Assembly: GCA_934307185.1 (NCBI GenBank) | Contig: CAKRCJ010000009.1 | Location: forward strand, 1-19,199 | DNA from: an uncultured Roseburia sp. | GTDB taxonomy: Bacteria > Bacillota > Clostridia > Lachnospirales > Lachnospiraceae | Length of the DNA: 19,199 nt | Reading direction: 5' to 3' | In this document: one piece after another, positions 7,792 through 15,186 of the stretch | Layout: every line of letters starts with the position of its first letter | How positions within the stretch are numbered: position 1 is the stretch's first letter | Position numbers and translations under genes: made by a program | The notes under the pieces: model-generated | What the model was told of the DNA's origin: nothing | Databases searched by the model: none | Seen by the model: only the letters and a program-made list of their open reading frames with translations

Positions 7792-8841
7792 TTATGGTTC
7801 TCTCAGGCTGACATATTTTGCAGCGCTTCGTCTTCTGTCATCATCAATTGCGGCATAATGCTTTCTGGTCGTATTGACATCTTTATGTCCGAGAACGTCC
7901 GCTACAAGGTAAATATCACCGGTTTCCCGGTAGAGGGAAGTACCATAGGTGCTTCGCAATTTATGCGGCGTAATGTGTTTTAAGCTTGTGATTAACTTCG
8001 AATATTTCTTTACCATATTTTCAACGGAGCGGACATTCATCCGTTTATTCTGCAGGGAAAGGAAGAGAGCGTTAATGCTTCCGTCCTCGGCAGTGATTTT
8101 CTGGCGCTCTATCATATACTCTAATAATGCCTGGCGTACTTCATCCCCAAAATAAACAACAACCTCTGCGCCGCCTTTCCGGTGGATTTTTATTCCGTTG
8201 TTTTTGAAATCGACATCTTCCATATCTAAACCGACACATTCCGAAACACGGATTCCGGTTCCAAGCAAAAGTGTCATCATCGCCAAATCCCTGGTTTTTG
8301 TTTTTTCATGAAACTTTTTCTGCTGTTCGGTGAGGCTGTCTCCGGATTCTACTTCATCTAACAGCCGGGCTACTTCATCAACATCTAACCGGGTAATGTT
8401 CTTTTCGTGAATTTTTGGCATGTCAACCTTTACCGCCGGGTCATTGTCAATAAATTCATTTTTATACAGATAGCGGTAAAAGGAGCGGAGAGACGCAAGC
8501 TTTCTCTTTAAGCCACGCTCATCATTCGTATGTTCAATGCCGTCTTTTTTATAATACTTTAAATAGGAAAGATATTCTTCAATATCCATTGGCACAATCG
8601 CGTCTAATGCGCTAAGCGGAATATCTTTCCGTCCGCCTTTTTTGCAAATCGGGTTTGTTTCACAGAGATAATCAAAAAAGCAGTTCAAATCGTAAGCATA
8701 GGCAATCCTTGTCCGCGAAGATGTAGTAGGTTCTATTCCAATAAAAAACTGCTTGCAGTAAGGCGGCATCTCCGTCAACAAATTCCGCAGTAATGTTTCA
8801 TTTTTTATATTCACATTTTCAAAATATGCTTTTTCTTTCAT
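7792..8841 (-). CDS. Tyrosine recombinase, XerS/XerC-D-like
   Basis: This 349-residue site-specific recombinase has an N-terminal SAM-like DNA-binding domain at about 17-135 (TRIAYAYDLNCFFDYL). The catalytic domain carries Arg198 (GTGIRVSE), Lys222 (HRKGG), His293-x-x-Arg296 (TPHKLRS), His319 (LGHKD) and the nucleophile Tyr329 (HYA), so all catalytic residues are present. Length and the ALFLSLQNKR / RSVENMVKKYS blocks resemble XerS-type proteins that resolve chromosome dimers, more than phage integrases. The start at 8841 (MKEKAYF) follows GGAAGGAA and overlaps the upstream gene stop as ATGA, implying translational coupling. The reading frame extends further upstream, but that part only shadows the ttcA-like gene. 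Confidence 0.9.
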   Translation of the reverse strand: MKEKAYFENVNIKNETLLRNLLTEMPPYCKQFFIGIEPTTSSRTRIAYAYDLNCFFDYLCETNPICKKGGRKDIPLSALDAIVPMDIEEYLSYLKYYKKDGIEHTNDERGLKRKLASLRSFYRYLYKNEFIDNDPAVKVDMPKIHEKNITRLDVDEVARLLDEVESGDSLTEQQKKFHEKTKTRDLAMMTLLLGTGIRVSECVGLDMEDVDFKNNGIKIHRKGGAEVVVYFGDEVRQALLEYMIERQKITAEDGSINALFLSLQNKRMNVRSVENMVKKYSKLITSLKHITPHKLRSTYGTSLYRETGDIYLVADVLGHKDVNTTRKHYAAIDDDRRRSAAKYVSLREP

Positions 8842-9590
8842 AAACGTTCCTTCCTTTCCCTGTTTTCCTTTCGTTTTTCCGGCCATCCGGGAATATTTCC
8901 ATCTAAAATGGCGGTAAACATTCTTTTTTTCGCGTCCGGATTTTCCAGTTGGATTTTTCGCACCAGCTCTTTGACATACTGGCGCTTCGTTGCACCGTCT
9001 ACCGGACACGGATTTGTCACAACCGGAAGCTGATATTTGTTTTTGAAGCCCCGTACCTCCGCTTCGGATACGTACATCATCGGTCTTATAACCGTAAGAT
9101 TTGTCCGGTCTAAAAAAGTAACCGGAGAAAAAGAGTAAAATCTGCCTTCAAAAATCAGCGACAGAAACATCGTTTCAACCATGTCATCCATATGATGTGC
9201 ATAGGCAACTTTATTGCAGCCTAAATCAAGTATTGCCTGATTTAAGGCACCTTTCCGCAGCTTCGCGCAGAGAGAGCAGGGCGAAGCGGTATTCTTTTCA
9301 TCAAAGGTCAGCTTTGCAATGTCTGTAGGAATAATGTGATATTCTACAGACAATTTTTCACATAGCTGCTTTACTGGTGTTAAATCAAAACCTTCATATC
9401 CTAAATCTACCGTAACGGCAATCAAATCAAATTTTTTGGGATAGAAACGCTGCAATCCGGCAAGGGCATATAAAAGCGTAAGGGAATCCTTTCCACCGGA
9501 AATACCGATTGCTATTTTGTCCCCTTCCTCAATCATATGGTAATCATCGATTGCTTTCCTTGTCAGACTAAAAAGTCTTTGTAATTCCAT
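8838..9590 (-). CDS. TtcA family tRNA 2-thiolation protein
   Basis: This 250-residue PP-loop ATPase has SGGKDS at 31-36, Cys105 and Cys108 (PCSLCAKLRKGAL), AHHMDDMVETMFLSLI, and a third cysteine at Cys195 (TNPCPVDG). The two CxxC cysteines plus the distal one match the iron-sulfur ligands of TtcA, which thiolates C32 of certain tRNAs. The MesJ/TilS family is less likely because of this cysteine pattern. The tail (EKRKENRERKERL) is highly basic and its TGA overlaps the recombinase ATG. The ribosome binding site is AAGAAAGG, about 10 nt before the ATG. Confidence 0.9.
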   Translation of the reverse strand: MELQRLFSLTRKAIDDYHMIEEGDKIAIGISGGKDSLTLLYALAGLQRFYPKKFDLIAVTVDLGYEGFDLTPVKQLCEKLSVEYHIIPTDIAKLTFDEKNTASPCSLCAKLRKGALNQAILDLGCNKVAYAHHMDDMVETMFLSLIFEGRFYSFSPVTFLDRTNLTVIRPMMYVSEAEVRGFKNKYQLPVVTNPCPVDGATKRQYVKELVRKIQLENPDAKKRMFTAILDGNIPGWPEKRKENRERKERL

Positions 9591-9747
9591 AGTAGAACAA
9601 CCTTTCTTGTTTTTTGTAATAATATTTATACTTTTAGGAGTTTCGTAATTAATATTGGCAGATTTGGCGAATAATTGTTTTAAATGATACGTTGGAAAAA
9701 CTGTGCGTGTATCTGTATTGTCAGCCGGGAGACATATATTAGCGAAT

Positions 9748-9783
9748 TAACTATTCGTTAAACTTGTGTTTTGCGAATAGTTA
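9748..9783. repeat. Perfect 10-bp inverted repeat TAACTATTCG / CGAATAGTTA
   Basis: TAACTATTCG (9748-9757) is exactly repeated in inverted form at 9774-9783, with a 16-bp centre. A third half-site (GCGAATTAA, from 9742) also pairs with ATTCG in the left arm. Arm length and spacing would suit a dimeric or recombinase binding site; the function is not known. Confidence 0.7.
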
Positions 9784-9848
9784 GATTTTGACTTGACACT
9801 GATATTTTGGCTATTTCTTTGATGATACAATCATACCGCGCTATTGAA

Positions 9849-9889
9849 TTTAATTCAAATTGATTTTAATAAAATTCATTTGAATTAAA
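9849..9889. repeat. Perfect 12-bp inverted repeat with nested palindromes
   Basis: TTTAATTCAAAT (9849-9860) and ATTTGAATTAAA (9878-9889) are exact inverse complements. The 17-bp centre contains another short palindrome (ATTTTA-A-TAAAAT), and the left arm is part of TTGAATTTAATTCAA, itself a 7-bp palindrome. All are AT-only or nearly so, so this could be an operator, a cruciform or a weak terminator for dtd. Confidence 0.65.
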
Positions 9890-9948
9890 ATGTATTATAT
9901 ATTTTATTTTGTAGGCAAATTATTTTTTATACCTGACATTTGTGCGGC

Positions 9949-10398
9949 CTAGCAGATTTCCTCGGAGTCTAATATAATCGTAAACGGTCCATCATTTAAC
10001 AGTGAAATTTTCATATCGGCACCGAATATTCCCTGTTCGACGACTGGAATTTGTTCTTTGCATTTTTCGATAATATATTCGTATAAGTCGTTTGCCATAT
10101 CCGGTTTTCCGGCATTCGTGAATGATGGGCGGTTTCCTTTTCTGCAATCTGCATATAAAGTAAACTGGGAAATCAGCAATAATTGTCCATCGACGTCATG
10201 TAATGACAAATTCGTTTTTCCATCGGAGTCCTCGAAAATACGAAGCCCTAAAAGTTTCTTTATCATTTTATCGGCAATCTGTGTATTGTCACTGTCAGAA
10301 ATACCGATGAAAACAAGAAATCCTTTTTCAATTTTTCCGGTAATATGATTGTCTACTGTGCATGATGCGTTTGTGACGCGTTGTATTACAAATCTCAT
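9949..10398 (-). CDS. dtd: D-aminoacyl-tRNA deacylase
   Basis: This 149-residue enzyme hydrolyses D-amino acids such as D-Tyr from tRNA, protecting translation. Both active-site motifs are visible: [17 protein letters not shown] from 77 and the Gly-Pro motif as [11 protein letters not shown] from 135. FGADMKISL is also typical. The motif is usually NxGPVT; Phe replaces Val here. The ATG is preceded by AAAGGA at about 11 nt. It lies just downstream of the decayed GNAT gene and may now be transcribed from that pair's promoter. Confidence 0.95.
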   Translation of the reverse strand: MRFVIQRVTNASCTVDNHITGKIEKGFLVFIGISDSDNTQIADKMIKKLLGLRIFEDSDGKTNLSLHDVDGQLLLISQFTLYADCRKGNRPSFTNAGKPDMANDLYEYIIEKCKEQIPVVEQGIFGADMKISLLNDGPFTIILDSEEIC

Positions 10399-10457
10399 AT
10401 CAATTATTTTCCTTTACTTTTCAATTAATAATATCATCAACCCATTTATATAATTTA

Positions 10458-10622
10458 CTACAGCTTTTTAAAATCTTTATCATCAGATAGCAAAACATAA
10501 GTAATGCCCTGATTGAAATCCAGGGCATTTTCACTATTTAAAAAATTATTAATAACAATATTTCCACAATCAAAATTTTTTGCTAATGGGATATATTCTT
10601 TTTTGAATTTATCAAAACTCAT
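10458..10622 (-). pseudogene. Truncated GNAT acetyltransferase (TacT-like N-terminus)
   Basis: A 54-codon frame from ATG 10622 to TAG reads MSFDKFKKEYIPLAKNFDCG and continues with NIVINNFL, then TYVLLSDDKDFKKL. The FDCGN..INNFL..A.....G.TYVLL pattern is the N-terminus of GNAT acetyltransferases related to TacT-type toxins, normally about 150-170 residues. The acetyl-CoA-binding part is missing, and only about 60 bp separate the stop from dtd, so the C-terminal two thirds appear deleted. It overlaps the stop of the upstream small gene by 11 bp, as in two-gene toxin-antitoxin operons. The family call is from memory of the motif. Confidence 0.65.
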
Positions 10623-10800
10623 TTTTTCTTCTCACACCATTTTCAAATTTTCCTGTAGCTTTATCAAACTTAAAAGAGAACTCATGTGAATCCATATATT
10701 TAATTCTGTCTTTGTTTTCTTTTGTCGCAGGAGTTCTCTTTAATGCCTTGGAAGTGACAAATGGCATTTCAATACTTGGTTTTACTGCATATGCATCCAT
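10612..10800 (-). CDS. Small basic protein upstream of the truncated GNAT, possible antitoxin
   Basis: This 62-residue protein begins MDAYAVKPSIEMPFVTSKAL and is rich in Lys and Arg, with a charged C-terminus (GVRRKNEF). I do not recognise a characterised family. It has its own good promoter and a GGGAAG ribosome binding site. Its stop overlaps the start of the truncated GNAT frame, which is the layout of an antitoxin-acetyltransferase pair. If the partner is dead, this gene may be a surviving relic. No helix-turn-helix or ribbon-helix-helix can be recognised by eye. Confidence 0.55.
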   Translation of the reverse strand: MDAYAVKPSIEMPFVTSKALKRTPATKENKDRIKYMDSHEFSFKFDKATGKFENGVRRKNEF

Positions 10801-10841
10801 ATGATTTTCACTTCCCTACTTGATTTTATTTCTTCGCCTAT

Positions 10842-10870
10842 ATTATACCACTCCAATCATCGTAATACAA
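10842..10870 (-). promoter_or_regulatory. Promoter of the small gene-GNAT remnant pair
   Basis: On the - strand TTGTAT (10870-10865), a 17-bp spacer and a perfect TATAAT (10847-10842) precede the small gene by about 40 bp. It probably also drives dtd. Confidence 0.75.
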
Positions 10871-11040
10871 TGACGGAACGTATGCCAAAACCGAATGAAG
10901 TCAAAAATTATTTTGTCAGTTTATCACACGTCCAATCACAAATCAAGTTCTTTATTGAAATTATATTCGATATTGGATAATCTATACTTTTGTTTTCTCC
11001 TTAAAATATATACCATATTTATTATACCATAGAAATGCTA
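10871..11040 (-). other. Orphan expression signals without an ORF (probable gene relic)
   Basis: On the - strand an extended -10 TGGTATAAT (TATAAT at 11026-11021) is followed by AAGGAG (11002-10997). No ATG, GTG or TTG lies at a usable distance after it, and the following frames (for example YRLSNIEYNFNKELDL) stop within about 25 codons. This looks like the start region of a gene that has decayed or lost its start. I see no other feature here. Confidence 0.45.
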
Positions 11041-11054
11041 TAAATTACAGTCAA

Positions 11055-11100
11055 TAAAAAAGCACTCTGAAAGAAATGAATTCCCTCAGAGTGCTTTTTT
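11055..11100. terminator. Strong bidirectional terminator after the cytidylate-kinase-like gene
   Basis: AAAAAAGCACTCTGA and TCAGAGTGCTTTTTT form a perfect stem of about 15 bp around a 15-nt loop. U tracts arise on both strands. It lies 19 bp beyond the stop of the gene at 11119 and ends transcription on the - strand. Confidence 0.92.
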
Positions 11101-11118
11101 GTTTCTGTTATTAAAGGA

Positions 11119-11748
11119 TTACTTCATCGCATCTAACAGTTCGCGGTATTTTAAAATTAATTCAACACAGTTATCTGTTCCAAGCTTGCCGGAATCTAAG
11201 GAAAGATTATAGCTCTTAGAATCTCCCCATCTCTTGCTGGTATAATAGTTATAGTAGCTGGCGCGCTGCTTATCTGTCTTGTTAATGATATCTCTTGCTT
11301 TATTTTCGGTAATATTAAGCTTCTTGCTTACATTTTTAATACGGATATCCATATCTGCATGGATGAAAACATTAATGCAATCCGGATTATCTGACAACGC
11401 ATAATCTGCGCAGCGTCCGACAATAACACAGGACTCATTTTCCGCAATTTTCTTAATGGTTTCAAACTGTGCTAAGAACACCTTATGATTTAATGGCATA
11501 TCTAAAAAAGGTGCTGCAGAGTATCCGCTTACAGAATATGTATCCATTACAAGAGAATAAAGAAAACTATTTGTAGGTTTTTCATCATGGTTTTCAAAAA
11601 TCTCTTCACAGAAGCCGCTGTCCTTTGCTGCCTGCTGGAGCAATTCTTTGTCGTAGAGCTTAATACCAAGTCTGTCTGCTAATTTCTGTCCAACTTCTTT
11701 ACCACCACTGCCAAACTCTCTACCGATTGTATATATTTTATTTGCCAT
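11119..11748 (-). CDS. Cytidylate kinase-like family protein
   Basis: This 209-residue P-loop protein has a cytidylate-kinase-like N-terminus, with GREFGSGGKEVGQKLA (9-24) as the Walker A region. It continues with LYDKELLQQAAKDSG, the CVIVGRCADYAL block, and an alpha-helical lid with basic residues (DKQRASYYNYYTSKRWG). These are features of the family (Pfam Cytidylate_kin2) that is widespread in Clostridia and distinct from true Cmk; its substrate is not known. The start at 11748 (MANKIYT) follows AAGGTGGGA. The frame extends 29 codons upstream, but without family character. It has a strong terminator and a weak own promoter. Confidence 0.88.
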   Translation of the reverse strand: MANKIYTIGREFGSGGKEVGQKLADRLGIKLYDKELLQQAAKDSGFCEEIFENHDEKPTNSFLYSLVMDTYSVSGYSAAPFLDMPLNHKVFLAQFETIKKIAENESCVIVGRCADYALSDNPDCINVFIHADMDIRIKNVSKKLNITENKARDIINKTDKQRASYYNYYTSKRWGDSKSYNLSLDSGKLGTDNCVELILKYRELLDAMK

Positions 11749-11785
11749 ATCAATCCCACCTTTTCGTTGTGTATTATTTATATAT

Positions 11786-11814
11786 ATTATAACGTATTTT
11801 TTGAAAATATGGAA
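11786..11814 (-). promoter_or_regulatory. Weak candidate promoter of the cytidylate-kinase-like gene
   Basis: A perfect TATAAT (11791-11786) on the - strand has a poor -35 (TTCCAT) at 17 bp. The 118-bp gap after rluD suggests this gene is not simply part of the upstream operon. Confidence 0.4.
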
Positions 11815-11866
11815 CAATTTCTTTTGATTTTTCACAATTTTTACATTAAAAAGAAAAATAATGGGA

Positions 11867-12781
11867 TTAATGTCTTAAATCTCTTAGTATTTTCTCGAAA
11901 TATTCCGGCAATGGCGCGTTTACTTCCATATACTCTTTGGTTCCTGGATGAATAAAGCCGATGGTCATGGCATGTAGGGTCTGCCCCTGCAATTTATATG
12001 GACTTTTTCCATTCGAATATAAAGTATCTCCTAATAACGGATGTCCGATGCTCGCCATATGGACACGAATCTGATGTGTGCGTCCTGTTTCTAATTTAAA
12101 TTCCATATAGGTGTACTTATCAAAGCGTTCCAATACTTTATAATGCGTAATAGCATCTTTTCCATTCTTTTCGTTAATCGCCATCTTCTTACGTTCTACG
12201 GGATGCCTGCCGATTGGTGCATGTATCGTTCCTTCCTCATCGCCAGGGGCACCATACACAATTCCGCGGTATCTGCGGTTTACACTGTGTTCTTTTATCT
12301 GCTCTGCAATAAAAATATGGCTTTCATCGTTTTTACAGACAATCAAAGATCCTGTCGTATCCATGTCAATCCGGTGTACAATTCCCGGACGGATTTCCCC
12401 GTTAATTCCGGATAAGCTGTCTTTACAGTGGTACATAATGGCATTGACAAGCGTTCCGCTGTAATGGCCGGCAGAGGGATGGACAACCATGCCCTTTGGC
12501 TTATTCACAACAAGCAGGTCGTCATCCTCGTATAAAATGTCAAGCGGAATATCCTCCGGTAAAATCTGTGTCTCCACGGCATCCGGAATTTCCACAGTGA
12601 CAAGGTCTTCCGTTTTCAGGCGGTAGTTTGCTTTCTGCACCTTATCATTTACAAGAACGTGCCCGTCTTTAATAATTTTCTGAAAAAAAGAGCGGGATTG
12701 CTCCGGAAAAAGTACACTCACGTACTTATCGAGTCTCTCGCCCTCAAAATTATATTCTACTTCAAATGTTTCTTTCTGCAT
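11867..12781 (-). CDS. rluD: RluA/RluD family 23S rRNA pseudouridine synthase
   Basis: This is a 304-residue protein. An N-terminal S4 RNA-binding domain (about 14-75, GERLDKYVSVLFPEQSRSFF) is followed by the pseudouridine synthase domain with HRIDMDTTG (136-144), whose Asp139 is the predicted catalytic residue. LETGRTHQIRVHMASIGHPLLGD is the typical late block. RluD-type enzymes modify helix 69 of 23S rRNA. The exact target sites cannot be told from sequence alone, since RluA-family paralogues share these motifs. The gene lies 21 bp after lspA; the lspA-rluD pair is a common arrangement. Confidence 0.93.
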   Translation of the reverse strand: MQKETFEVEYNFEGERLDKYVSVLFPEQSRSFFQKIIKDGHVLVNDKVQKANYRLKTEDLVTVEIPDAVETQILPEDIPLDILYEDDDLLVVNKPKGMVVHPSAGHYSGTLVNAIMYHCKDSLSGINGEIRPGIVHRIDMDTTGSLIVCKNDESHIFIAEQIKEHSVNRRYRGIVYGAPGDEEGTIHAPIGRHPVERKKMAINEKNGKDAITHYKVLERFDKYTYMEFKLETGRTHQIRVHMASIGHPLLGDTLYSNGKSPYKLQGQTLHAMTIGFIHPGTKEYMEVNAPLPEYFEKILRDLRH

Positions 12782-12802
12782 ATATTTGCACCTGTTTTTA
12801 TT

Positions 12803-13324
12803 TTATTTCTTTTTGGATGGAAAAATTTTATTGTAGTCCTCTTCTTTATAATAAAATAATCCGAAAAATATCATAGCAAACGCTGCTACTGTAACATAAA
12901 TATCTGCAACATTAAAAATCGGAAAATCTATCAGACAGAAATAAAAGAAATCTACAACATAATTTTTGCTGACACGGTCAATAAAATTACCGACAGCGCC
13001 GGAAAAAAACAGCACACAGATAATATTAAGCCAGATAAACTTCTTTTCCTGCGGTATTTTTTTCAGGAAAATATAGACGATAGCTGCAAGAACAATAACC
13101 GTAAAGATGATAAAAAATATCTTTTTGCCCTGTAGAATTCCAAATGCTGCACCGCGGTTTTCCAAGTAACGGAGTTCAAATACACCATTTATAAGAACGA
13201 ATGGATTTTTCCCCTGCAATCCGTTAATGGCACACATTTTTGTCAACTGGTCAATTAAAATGAGGATGGCAGAAAAAATCAGACCTATTATTCCTTTTCT
13301 TAATACTTTATTTTTCATTTCCAT
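12803..13324 (-). CDS. lspA: Lipoprotein signal peptidase (signal peptidase II)
   Basis: This 173-residue integral membrane aspartyl protease removes signal peptides from prolipoproteins. It has four hydrophobic segments (about 9-27, 68-88, 97-115 and 139-158). The catalytic aspartates are Asp125 (NYVVDFFYF) and Asp141 (FNVADIYVT), and LRYLENRGAAFGIL and AVGNFIDRV are also conserved. The gene overlaps the end of aroB by 17 bp. The start is ambiguous: ATG at 13324 is chosen because a GGAAGGAA sequence lies 12 nt before it. ATG at 13318 is possible, while the upstream ATG at 13357 lacks a ribosome binding site. Confidence 0.94.
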   Translation of the reverse strand: MEMKNKVLRKGIIGLIFSAILILIDQLTKMCAINGLQGKNPFVLINGVFELRYLENRGAAFGILQGKKIFFIIFTVIVLAAIVYIFLKKIPQEKKFIWLNIICVLFFSGAVGNFIDRVSKNYVVDFFYFCLIDFPIFNVADIYVTVAAFAMIFFGLFYYKEEDYNKIFPSKKK

Positions 13325-14411
13325 AAACGTATAAAATTCCTTCCAAAATCTGCTCATCGGTCAGATTTTTGTATATATAAGCATCTCCAGGTGTTTTTAA
13401 GAGAATAAACTTGATTTTATTTCCTACCATTTTTTTATCAAGCTTTGTCGTATCTAAAATCTTTTTAGCAGGATACGTGTCCGTCACTCTCGTAAGAAGC
13501 CCGAAATGGCTTAGTGTCTCTTCAATAAAATGAAGGTCAGCTTCACAAATATCTCCCTTTTTCATGGAAATATAGGATGCCGCAACAGTCCCAAGTCCCA
13601 CACATACACCATGTGACAGCTTAAAATCCGACAGCTTTTCGATTGCATGTCCGATCGTATGTCCGAAATTTAACAGCGCACGCTCTCCCATTTCTTTTGG
13701 GTCGCGTTCCACGACATCGCGCTTTATCTCACAGCTTTTATAAATCATCGTCTCTAAGGTAGGATAATCAAGGCTTAAAATATCATTGTAGTGCTCATTC
13801 ATCCATGTAAAATAAGAAATATCTTTTATCAGTCCATGTTTTAATATTTCACCAAAGCCGGAAACAAGCTGCTCTTTCGGAAGTGAGTTTAAAACACTTA
13901 AGTTCATATAAACTAACTTTGGCTGATAAAATGCACCGACCATATTTTTGTACTGCATAAAATCAACGCCGGTCTTTCCGCCGATACTGCTGTCAACCTG
14001 TGACAGTAAAGAGGTAGGAACCTGGATAAAATCAATGCCGCGCAGATAGGTTGCCGCCGCAAATCCGGTAAGATCGCCTACCACACCACCGCCTAAGGCG
14101 ATTAAAAGGTCATGCCGGTCAAAATGCTCTTCAATAAGATACTGATATACCTTTCCTACCGTATCGGTATTTTTGCTTGCTTCTCCGGCAGGAAAAACAT
14201 AATGAAAGACAGATGGAAATATTTTATTTAGTTCATTTGCCACAGTATCCCCATACAGTTTAAAAACATTTGTATCTGAGATAATACAGATTTTCTGCTC
14301 TGCGGTATATCCGAGAGCTTTTAACTGTTCCGACAATCCATCAAACGAATCGGAAAGTCTGATTTCATAAATAACCTTGCCATCTAATTTTACCGGTAAA
14401 ACTTTTGCCAT
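13308..14411 (-). CDS. aroB: 3-dehydroquinate synthase
   Basis: This 367-residue NAD-dependent enzyme converts DAHP to 3-dehydroquinate in the shikimate pathway. Recognisable are the Gly-rich NAD-binding GGGVVGDLTGFAAATYLRG, QVPTSLLSQVDSSIGGKTGVD, the zinc-ligand Glu in GEILKHGLI and the zinc-ligand histidine motif NFGHTIGHA. GGGAGGATA precedes the ATG closely. It is 15 bp after ylmH and overlaps lspA, so it is in the same transcript as the division and translation genes rather than with other aro genes. Confidence 0.96.
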   Translation of the reverse strand: MAKVLPVKLDGKVIYEIRLSDSFDGLSEQLKALGYTAEQKICIISDTNVFKLYGDTVANELNKIFPSVFHYVFPAGEASKNTDTVGKVYQYLIEEHFDRHDLLIALGGGVVGDLTGFAAATYLRGIDFIQVPTSLLSQVDSSIGGKTGVDFMQYKNMVGAFYQPKLVYMNLSVLNSLPKEQLVSGFGEILKHGLIKDISYFTWMNEHYNDILSLDYPTLETMIYKSCEIKRDVVERDPKEMGERALLNFGHTIGHAIEKLSDFKLSHGVCVGLGTVAASYISMKKGDICEADLHFIEETLSHFGLLTRVTDTYPAKKILDTTKLDKKMVGNKIKFILLKTPGDAYIYKNLTDEQILEGILYVYGNEK

Positions 14412-14426
14412 CTGCCTATCCTCCCG

Positions 14427-15176
14427 TCAGCTATATAATTTATAGTGAATTTTCATTCTGCCTTTATTTGTTTCGCCCCGTTCGCCGTCAAAAACAAACC
14501 GTCCAAATCCACGTACCGAAATAATATCTGCATCACTGCAGCGGTGCGACGGATTTTGTTCACATTTTCCATTTACAAAAACTTTTTCTGCCTTGAAAAA
14601 TTCCAATGCCTGGCTTCTGGAAAACTTATATACACAGGCGATAATGCTGTCTAAACGGTTTGAAGTGATAATTCCGTCTTTTTCCTCAAATTTCTGCTGT
14701 AAAACAAGTTCCTCTGAGGTTGCCAGTGTTGTTTTTACAACCGTATGTTTTATTTTATCCAGATTCTCTGAAAAATAGGATGCCATACTCTCTTCGCAAA
14801 TGATAAAATAGTGGTTCTCTCCCATTATAATATCACCTATCTTAGACCGGTCCACACCAAGGTTCATAATTGCACCGAGCACATCACGGTGTGTCAGCTT
14901 TTCTGCAAACTTTGGATAAACCGGAGCAGCCTGCAATATCGCAATCGGGTATTCCCAATCATAATAAAGAGCATCAGGTATAAATGCAACAATCTGACGC
15001 TCCGCAAAATCAACACCACCAGATGCTTCTGTTTTCGTCTCAAACAATTTTTCACTCTGGTGGTAAATATTTTGTTCATTCAAATTAAGGAAATCGCTAA
15101 ATAAAACGATTCCCTTACGATTTGCCTGTCTGGATAAATCAATTAATTTCTTTTTGCAAAGCTCCTGTTCATTCAT
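14427..15176 (-). CDS. ylmH: YlmH family S4-domain RNA-binding protein
   Basis: This 249-residue protein has an N-terminal YlmH domain with ERQIVAFIPD and YPKFAEKLTHRDVLGAIMNLGVDRSKIGDI. The C-terminal S4 domain (about 173-235) contains SNRLDSIIACVYKFSRSQA, then FVNGK and DIISVRGFGRF. In Bacillus, YlmH acts in ribosome quality control on stalled 50S subunits, in the RqcP-like pathway. It lies in the classic position downstream of sepF, 10 bp away. Confidence 0.93.
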   Translation of the reverse strand: MNEQELCKKKLIDLSRQANRKGIVLFSDFLNLNEQNIYHQSEKLFETKTEASGGVDFAERQIVAFIPDALYYDWEYPIAILQAAPVYPKFAEKLTHRDVLGAIMNLGVDRSKIGDIIMGENHYFIICEESMASYFSENLDKIKHTVVKTTLATSEELVLQQKFEEKDGIITSNRLDSIIACVYKFSRSQALEFFKAEKVFVNGKCEQNPSHRCSDADIISVRGFGRFVFDGERGETNKGRMKIHYKLYS

Positions 15177-15186
15177 AATGCTTTAC

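Larger units (their letters stand above)
9591..9948. other. 358-bp AT-rich intergenic region with repeated CGAAT motifs and palindromes
   Basis: No ORF with coding character is seen on either strand. The region separates two - strand genes (dtd upstream, ttcA-like downstream). It holds several copies of a CGAATA/T-TTA-like motif (9667-9677, 9742-9757, 9774-9783) and two perfect inverted repeats listed separately. No GC-rich terminator follows dtd. A weak candidate promoter for the ttcA-like gene (TTAATT, 17 bp, TATAAA on the - strand) lies near 9630-9650. Confidence 0.6.

Noticed and set aside
7792..8841. Recombinase as evidence of an integrated mobile element or phage
   Set aside because: No attachment-site duplication, tRNA target, excisionase or cargo genes are seen; flanking genes are chromosomal housekeeping and the protein resembles XerS.
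8842..9009. N-terminal extension of the recombinase frame by 56 codons (start at 9009)
   Set aside because: It lies wholly inside the ttcA-like gene in another frame, has no recombinase character, and the ATG at 8841 has a good ribosome binding site.
9784..9840. TTGACA at 9794 as a + strand promoter
   Set aside because: No -10 hexamer lies at 16-18 bp (the nearest, GATACAAT, is about 25 bp away) and no + strand gene follows.
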